A stretch of 8,971 bases of DNA. Source: an uncultured Eubacteriales bacterium. GTDB taxonomy: Bacteria; Bacillota; Clostridia; Oscillospirales; Oscillospiraceae. Made by a program: the position numbers and the translations under genes. The notes beneath the pieces are model-generated. The model worked only from the letters and a program-made list of their open reading frames with translations, was not told where the DNA came from and did not search any database. The DNA is taken from contig CAKTSK010000048.1 of the NCBI GenBank assembly GCA_934597725.1, positions 1 through 8,971 of the forward strand, given 5' to 3'. Below are positions 5,485 through 8,971 of the stretch, one piece after another (position 1 is the stretch's first letter; every line of letters begins with the position of its first letter).

Positions 5485-6804
5485 ATGGATCAACTGGTAT
5501 CCCGGCTGCTGCTCTACGGCGATCTGGGGGAGGACAGCATTCTGGCCCGCCTGGCATCGGCCTTCCAGGCGTGGAAGGGGAGCGCCGCGCCCCGGCAGAC
5601 CCTGGTGCGGCAGCTCTACGACCAGGTCAAGCGCCTGCTGGATCTGGCCACCGACTACGGCTTTGACGAAAACCTGTGGCAGAACTATCTGACCTTTCTC
5701 ATCATGACCAATGAGAATTCCTTCAGCCTCATCACCGAGCGGGTGGGGGCGCTGGAGGGATCGGTGAACCACTTTGCGGCCAACGACTTCCGGGTGTTCC
5801 GCGCCCTGTTCCACTATGACTTCTCGGCCATTGAGCACGACCTGGGCATCGACTGCTTCACCACCCTCTGCCACTATACCTCCATCGACAAGCACGAGCG
5901 GCGGTACAACCGGAACGTCAGCGAGAAGGTCCGGGACCTGAGCCGCCGGCTGGCGGCGGCCGGGGACGAGCAGGACTTTTTCCGTCTGGTCACCGACCAC
6001 TACCGGCAGTACGGCGTGGGGCAGATCGGCCTGAACAAAGCCTTCCGCATCAGGTCCGGCCCCGAGGGGGTCTCTCTGGTCCCCATTTACAACACCGACA
6101 AGGTGATGCTCCGGGATCTGGTGGGCTATGAGAGCCAGAAAGCCCAGCTGCGGGACAACACCGAGGCTTTCCTGGCCGGACGGAGCAGCAACAACGTGCT
6201 GCTCTACGGCGACGCCGGCACGGGCAAGTCCTCCAGCGTCAAGGCCCTCATCAACGAATACTATGACCAGGGCCTGCGGATGATCGAGATTTATAAGCAC
6301 CAGTTCCGGGATCTGTCGGCGGTCATCGCCATGGTGAAGAACCGGAACTACCGCTTCATCGTTTTCATCGACGACCTGTCCTTTGAGGAGAACGAGGTGG
6401 AGTATAAATTCCTCAAGGCGGTCATCGAAGGGGGCGTGGAGACCAAGCCCGACAACGTCCTGCTCTACGCCACCTCCAACCGCCGGAACCTGATCCGGGA
6501 GACCTGGAAGGACCGGGCGGACATGGAGCACGAGAACGACGTCCACCACTCGGACACTTTGGAGGAAAAGCTCTCCCTCTCTGCCCGCTTCGGGGTGCGG
6601 ATCCATTATTCTATCCCCAACCGGAGCCAGTTCCAGGAGATCGTGCTCTCCCTGGCCCGGCGGCAGGGGGTGACCCTCCCCGAGGACGTGCTGCTGGCCG
6701 AGGCCAACAAGTGGGAGCTTCGCCACGGCGGGGTCTCCGGCCGCACGGCCCAGCAGTTCATCAACTGCATGGCGGGGTCCGTGCCGGAAAAAGACAAGGC
6801 GTGA
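5485..6804 (+). CDS. DUF815 family AAA+ ATP-binding protein
   Basis: A 439-aa cytosolic P-loop ATPase of the DUF815 family, whose role is not established. The AAA+ core occupies about 200-425. Walker A is GDAGTGKSS (242-250, Lys248), preceded by NNVLLY. Walker B is FIVFIDDLSF (291-300, Asp296/Asp297). LLYATSN at 326-332 matches the sensor 1 region, and EEKLSLSARFG at 360-370 is typical of the family. Residues 1-190 are a helical N-terminal extension, as in clostridial members; proteobacterial members are shorter. The ATG at 5485 follows GAAGGAGGAA. A reading from 5359 would overlap the CPCC gene and cross the hairpin. No promoter is obvious in the 61-base gap, so expression may depend on read-through from ilvE, or on a promoter I cannot see. 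A strong terminator follows. The family resembles loading or remodelling ATPases, but no substrate can be named. Confidence 0.92.
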   Translation: MDQLVSRLLLYGDLGEDSILARLASAFQAWKGSAAPRQTLVRQLYDQVKRLLDLATDYGFDENLWQNYLTFLIMTNENSFSLITERVGALEGSVNHFAANDFRVFRALFHYDFSAIEHDLGIDCFTTLCHYTSIDKHERRYNRNVSEKVRDLSRRLAAAGDEQDFFRLVTDHYRQYGVGQIGLNKAFRIRSGPEGVSLVPIYNTDKVMLRDLVGYESQKAQLRDNTEAFLAGRSSNNVLLYGDAGTGKSSSVKALINEYYDQGLRMIEIYKHQFRDLSAVIAMVKNRNYRFIVFIDDLSFEENEVEYKFLKAVIEGGVETKPDNVLLYATSNRRNLIRETWKDRADMEHENDVHHSDTLEEKLSLSARFGVRIHYSIPNRSQFQEIVLSLARRQGVTLPEDVLLAEANKWELRHGGVSGRTAQQFINCMAGSVPEKDKA

Positions 6805-6808
6805 GGGC

Positions 6809-6850
6809 ACAGCCCCGGTCCCCTGGATGGGGGGGGACCGGGGCTGTTTT
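6809..6850 (+). terminator. Intrinsic terminator after the DUF815 gene
   Basis: A 15-bp perfect stem (ACAGCCCCGGTCCCC with GGGGACCGGGGCTGT) encloses a 9-base loop and leads into TTTT. It begins 5 bases after the stop codon. This is the most convincing terminator in the window. It separates the ilvD-to-DUF815 block from the two-component genes. Confidence 0.88.
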
Positions 6851-6859
6851 GCCGGGCGC

Positions 6860-6888
6860 TTGCGCTGCGGGGCGGGCTGTGCTATCCT
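6860..6888 (+). promoter_or_regulatory. Promoter for the two-component operon
   Basis: TTGCGC (6860-6865) and TATCCT (6883-6888) are separated by exactly 17 bases. They lie between the terminator and a strong ribosome binding site (AAAGGAGG, 6898-6905). The predicted start near 6895 leaves a leader of about 20 bases. I see no direct-repeat binding site for the response regulator itself. Confidence 0.55.
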
Positions 6889-6914
6889 GTTGTCAGCAAA
6901 GGAGGCGGAAGGCG

Positions 6915-7586
6915 ATGGAACCACTGCTCATTGTAGAGGATGATCTGGCCCTGGGAGAGGGGGTCCGTCTGGCCCTGCGATCCGAGGAACGGCCGGTGAC
7001 CCTGTGCCGGGATCTGGCACAGGCCCGGCAGGCGTTGGAGACCGGCGCGCCCTTTTCCCTGGCCATTCTGGACGTGAACCTGCCCGACGGCAGCGGCCTG
7101 TCCCTGCTGGAAGAGCTGCGGGGCCGGGTGCCGGTGATCCTGCTCACGGCCAACGATATGGAAACCGACATCGTCACCGGCCTGGAGCTGGGGGCGGAGG
7201 ATTATATCACCAAACCCTTTTCCCTGGCGGTCCTCCGGGCCAGAGTCAATGCCCAGCTGCGCCGGCAGGGGAGCGGCGGGCAGCGGGTCGCGCTGGGTCC
7301 CTTCCTGTTTGATTTCGACCGCATGGAGTACCGCAGAGACGGCCAGCCGGTGGAGCTGAGCAAGACCGAGCAAAAGCTGCTGAAGCTGCTGGTCCAGAAC
7401 CGGGGCGTGACCCTCAGCCGGGGGGATCTGGTGGACCGGGTGTGGACCGATGGAGCGGAATATGTGGACGAAAATGCCCTGTCGGTGACGGTCAAGCGCC
7501 TGCGGGACAAGCTGGAAGCGGTCCCGTCCAAGCCCCGGTATCTGAAAACGGTCTACGGGGTGGGCTATACCTGGGCGGTGAAGTGA
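6915..7586 (+). CDS. OmpR/PhoB-family response regulator
   Basis: A 223-aa two-component transcription regulator. The receiver domain (about 1-118) has the acidic pair Asp9/Asp10 in LLIVEDD, the phosphorylated Asp53 in AILDVNLPDG, Thr78 in LLTAND and Lys100 in YITKPF. The C-terminal winged helix (about 124-222) has LSKTEQKLLKLL, the recognition-helix region ENALSVTVKRLRDKLE and the final KTVYGVGYTW. It should be phosphorylated by the kinase encoded one base downstream and then bind DNA as a dimer. The ATG at 6915 follows AAAGGAGGCGG. The wing and C-terminus resemble regulators that in Bacillota often control antibiotic- or cell-envelope-stress transporters. No such target is visible in this window, so the regulon is unknown. 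Confidence 0.95.
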   Translation: MEPLLIVEDDLALGEGVRLALRSEERPVTLCRDLAQARQALETGAPFSLAILDVNLPDGSGLSLLEELRGRVPVILLTANDMETDIVTGLELGAEDYITKPFSLAVLRARVNAQLRRQGSGGQRVALGPFLFDFDRMEYRRDGQPVELSKTEQKLLKLLVQNRGVTLSRGDLVDRVWTDGAEYVDENALSVTVKRLRDKLEAVPSKPRYLKTVYGVGYTWAVK

Positions 7587-7587
7587 G

Positions 7588-8493
7588 ATGGGCATGACGA
7601 TCGTTCTGTGCCTGCTGTCTGCCGCAGCGGGCGCGGCGGCCGGGGGCCTGTGGTTCCGGCAGCGGGAAAAGCGGACGCTGAAAAAGGTGGAGACGATGCT
7701 GGAAGCAGCCGCCCGGGGGACCTACCGCCCCGACAGGCTGGACGAAAGCCTTTTGTCGGCGGTGGAGCACCGGATGGCGGACTATCTGGATGCGTCCACC
7801 GTCTCCGCGCAGCACCTGCGGGAGGAGAAGGAGACCATCAAAACCCTCATCGGGGACATCTCCCACCAGACCAAGACCCCCATCGCCAACCTGCTGCTCT
7901 ACGCGCAGCTGCTGGCAGAACAGCCCCTGCCGCCGGAGGGCCGGGCCTGCGCCGCCGCCTTGGAGGAGCAGGCGAAGAAGCTCAGCACCCTCATTGAGGC
8001 GCTGGTCAAGACCTCCCGGCTGGAGAGCGGGGTCCTGGCCCTTCACCCGGTCCTGTCTCCGCTGGCCCCCATGCTGGCGGGGGCGGTGGCGCAGCTGGGG
8101 CCAAAGGCGGCAGAGAAGGGGATCGAGCTGACCCTGTGTCCCACGGAGGAGAGGGCCTGTTTTGATCCCAAGTGGACGGCGGAGGCGGTGTGCAACCTGC
8201 TGGACAACGGGGTCAAGTACACGGTCCCCGGGGGAAGGATCACGGTGTCGGTGACGGCCTATGAGCTGTTTTGCCGGGTAGACGTAACGGACACGGGAAT
8301 GGGCTTGTCGGAAGAAGAGCAAGCCAAAGTGTTCCAGCGGTTTTACCGCAGCCCGGCGGTCCGGGACGCCGAAGGCGTTGGGATCGGCTTGTATCTGGTC
8401 CGCCAGATCGCAGCGGGCCAAGGAGGCTACACCAAGGTCCATTCCGCGCCGGGAGAAGGCAGCACCTTCTCCCTGTTTCTGCCCCGCGCGTGA
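7588..8493 (+). CDS. Sensor histidine kinase with one membrane segment and no sensor domain
   Basis: A 301-aa membrane-anchored kinase, shorter than classical two-transmembrane sensors. Residues 3-22 form one Ala/Gly-rich hydrophobic segment, followed at once by a basic stretch (RQREKRTLKK). There is no extracytoplasmic domain and no recognisable HAMP or PAS. The H-box is DISHQTKTPIANLLLY (His93), then the N-box CNLLDNGVKYT (Asn203, Asn207), G1 DTGMG (235-239), F-box FQRFYR (249-254) and G2 GVGIGLYL (263-270). All key catalytic residues are present. It starts one base after the regulator's stop, so translation is probably coupled. With no input domain, it probably senses through its membrane helix or through a partner protein, as the intramembrane-sensing kinases do. 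No partner transporter lies in the window. The stop codon lies inside a small hairpin, and the palindrome array starts 17 bases later. Confidence 0.95.
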   Translation: MGMTIVLCLLSAAAGAAAGGLWFRQREKRTLKKVETMLEAAARGTYRPDRLDESLLSAVEHRMADYLDASTVSAQHLREEKETIKTLIGDISHQTKTPIANLLLYAQLLAEQPLPPEGRACAAALEEQAKKLSTLIEALVKTSRLESGVLALHPVLSPLAPMLAGAVAQLGPKAAEKGIELTLCPTEERACFDPKWTAEAVCNLLDNGVKYTVPGGRITVSVTAYELFCRVDVTDTGMGLSEEEQAKVFQRFYRSPAVRDAEGVGIGLYLVRQIAAGQGGYTKVHSAPGEGSTFSLFLPRA

Positions 8494-8499
8494 GCGGGG
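8482..8499 (+). terminator. GC hairpin over the kinase stop codon
   Basis: CCCCGC (8482-8487) and GCGGGG (8494-8499) pair around a 6-base loop that contains the TGA stop of the kinase gene. There is no T-tract. It may be a weak transcript end or chance pairing in GC-rich DNA. Confidence 0.35.
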
Positions 8500-8509
8500 G
8501 AGGGCGGGG

Positions 8510-8859
8510 ACCAACGCCGTTGGTCAAACAGCCGGCCACCAGCCGCACCGGTGCAAACGCCAGCCGCCGGTCCGGTCCAAACCACCAACCGTGTTGGTAA
8601 AAACGCCGACCACCAACCGCGCTGGTAGAAGCGCCGATGACCAACCACGTTGGTCTCGAGAGACGCCGCTGCCACCGGCCAGCGGCGCAGCCGTAGGAGG
8701 CGACCTTAGAAGCCGACCACAGAACGCTTGCAGCGGGTGGGTGGGACCGCCGATGACCGAACCACGGTGGTTAGAGGGCCGTTAGCCAACTACGTTGGTT
8801 AGAAAGTCGGTGACCAACCACGTTGGTCCAAAGGAACCGCCGTTACCAACAGCGTGAAG
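8510..8859. repeat. Array of 15-bp palindromes at 28-bp period
   Basis: The unit is ACCAAC-NNN-GTTGGT, a 6-3-6 inverted repeat. Perfect or near-perfect units lie at 8510-8524, 8584-8598, 8612-8626 (one arm mismatch), 8640-8654, 8785-8799 (outer base changed) and 8813-8827; 8640 and 8813 are identical. Degenerate units lie at 8538-8552, about 8566-8576, 8756-8771 and a half unit at 8845-8859. Successive units end 28 bases apart at 8524/8552, 8598/8626/8654 and 8771/8799/8827. Six 13-base spacers share a purine-rich first half and a GCCG-like core (e.g. AGAAGCGCCGATG). The middle, about 8655-8755, is decayed, with one different hairpin. The three loop bases vary (GCC, CGT, CGC, CAC, TAC) while the arms are kept. 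No credible gene crosses it: the period is not a multiple of three and open frames have no ribosome binding site. Function is unknown. Confidence 0.85.
8664..8687. repeat. Hairpin of a different sequence inside the array
   Basis: CGCCGCTG (8664-8671) and CAGCGGCG (8680-8687) form a perfect 8-bp stem around the loop CCACCGGC. It lies in the decayed part of the array and may be a rearranged unit or an inserted element. Confidence 0.6.
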
Positions 8860-8862
8860 TAG

Positions 8863-8879
8863 TGCCTGTCATACAGGCA
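8863..8879. repeat. Perfect inverted repeat with CAT centre
   Basis: TGCCTGT-CAT-ACAGGCA has 7-bp perfect arms and a 3-base centre, the same geometry as the array units but a different sequence. Its core TGTCATACA is also the core of the putative operator at 2295-2307. As RNA it would be a short tight hairpin; as DNA it could be a dimer binding site. Confidence 0.6.
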
Positions 8880-8886
8880 AGAGATT

Positions 8887-8903
8887 CGGAGTATCCCACT
8901 CCG
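8887..8903. repeat. Short hairpin downstream of the array
   Basis: CGGAGT and ACTCCG form a perfect 6-bp stem around ATCCC. It lies 7 bases after the preceding inverted repeat and belongs to a compact run of stems that fills the rest of the window. Confidence 0.5.
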
Positions 8904-8928
8904 TGGGGGCCACTGCCCGTGGGGGGTT

Positions 8929-8952
8929 CCCGCTTTCTCTGGAGAAAGCGGG
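8929..8952. repeat. Strong hairpin near the window end
   Basis: CCCGCTTTCT (8929-8938) and AGAAAGCGGG (8943-8952) form a perfect 10-bp stem with the tetraloop CTGG. It is followed by GGAAAGAGCACCAGGGGCC, whose last bases look like the left arm of another stem cut by the window edge. It could be a terminator on either strand, part of a structured RNA, or the end of an interspersed repeat element. No gene is visible between 8494 and 8971. Confidence 0.65.
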
Positions 8953-8971
8953 GGAAAGAGCACCAGGGGCC

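Noticed and set aside
5113..6924. A 603-aa protein antisense to the DUF815 gene
   Set aside because: Mirror frame of GC-rich coding DNA, running across two hairpins, a terminator and three gene borders. No plausible start signal.
8240..8785. Open frames across the repeat array on both strands
   Set aside because: They have no ribosome binding sites, overlap the kinase gene, and encode low-complexity Trp/Arg/Gly-rich repeats in shifting frames because 28 is not a multiple of three. They are by-products of the repeat.
8510..8859. CRISPR array
   Set aside because: Repeats are 15 bp with 13-bp spacers, far shorter than CRISPR repeats and spacers. The spacers share a pattern instead of being unique, and no cas gene is near.
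8510..8859. Array of binding sites for the GntR/FCD regulator
   Set aside because: FCD sites typically read TTGGT-NNN-ACCAA, while these units read ACCAAC-NNN-GTTGGT, the opposite arm order, and they do not resemble the operator at 2295-2307.

Overview
This GC-rich window (8,971 bases) looks like chromosomal DNA of a gut-type, high-GC member of the Bacillota, most likely Oscillospiraceae (Flavonifractor / Pseudoflavonifractor / Lawsonibacter-like). That placement rests on AGGAGG-type ribosome binding sites, a Cys_rich_CPCC protein, a clostridial-style DUF815 ATPase, the mix of very high GC with AT-rich promoter islands, and palindrome-rich intergenic DNA. It is an inference from style, not a database match.

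Left block (25-2221, all on the minus strand, transcribed in this order): a GntR/FadR-family regulator with an FCD domain, an aldo/keto reductase that appears to have its own promoter over the regulator's stop codon, and a small unrecognised protein with a PH-like core and a charged Ala/Lys/Glu tail. The regulator's real start is probably a GTG at 2221, behind a strong Shine-Dalgarno, not the ATG upstream.

Central block (2359-6804, plus strand): ilvD (dihydroxy-acid dehydratase) and ilvE (branched-chain aminotransferase), the last two steps of valine, leucine and isoleucine synthesis. An 81-aa cysteine-rich CPCC protein follows 3 bases after ilvE, then a GC hairpin, then a 439-aa DUF815 AAA+ ATPase ending at a strong intrinsic terminator. 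The regulator and ilvD are divergent. The gap between them holds overlapping promoters for both and a 13-bp inverted repeat (ATTGT-CAT-ACAAT) matching the FCD-type operator pattern, placed so that one bound dimer could control both genes.

Right block (6860-8493, plus strand): an OmpR-type response regulator and a short histidine kinase with a single membrane segment and no sensor domain, one base apart behind a recognisable promoter. No partner transporter lies inside the window.

Tail (8494-8971): no credible gene. From 8510 to about 8859 it carries a short-palindrome array: 15-bp units of the form ACCAAC-NNN-GTTGGT recurring every 28 bp, with 13-bp semi-conserved spacers and a decayed middle. 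It is not a CRISPR. It is followed by three more perfect hairpins and a cut-off arm at the window edge. This tail is the least explained and most interesting part of the window.
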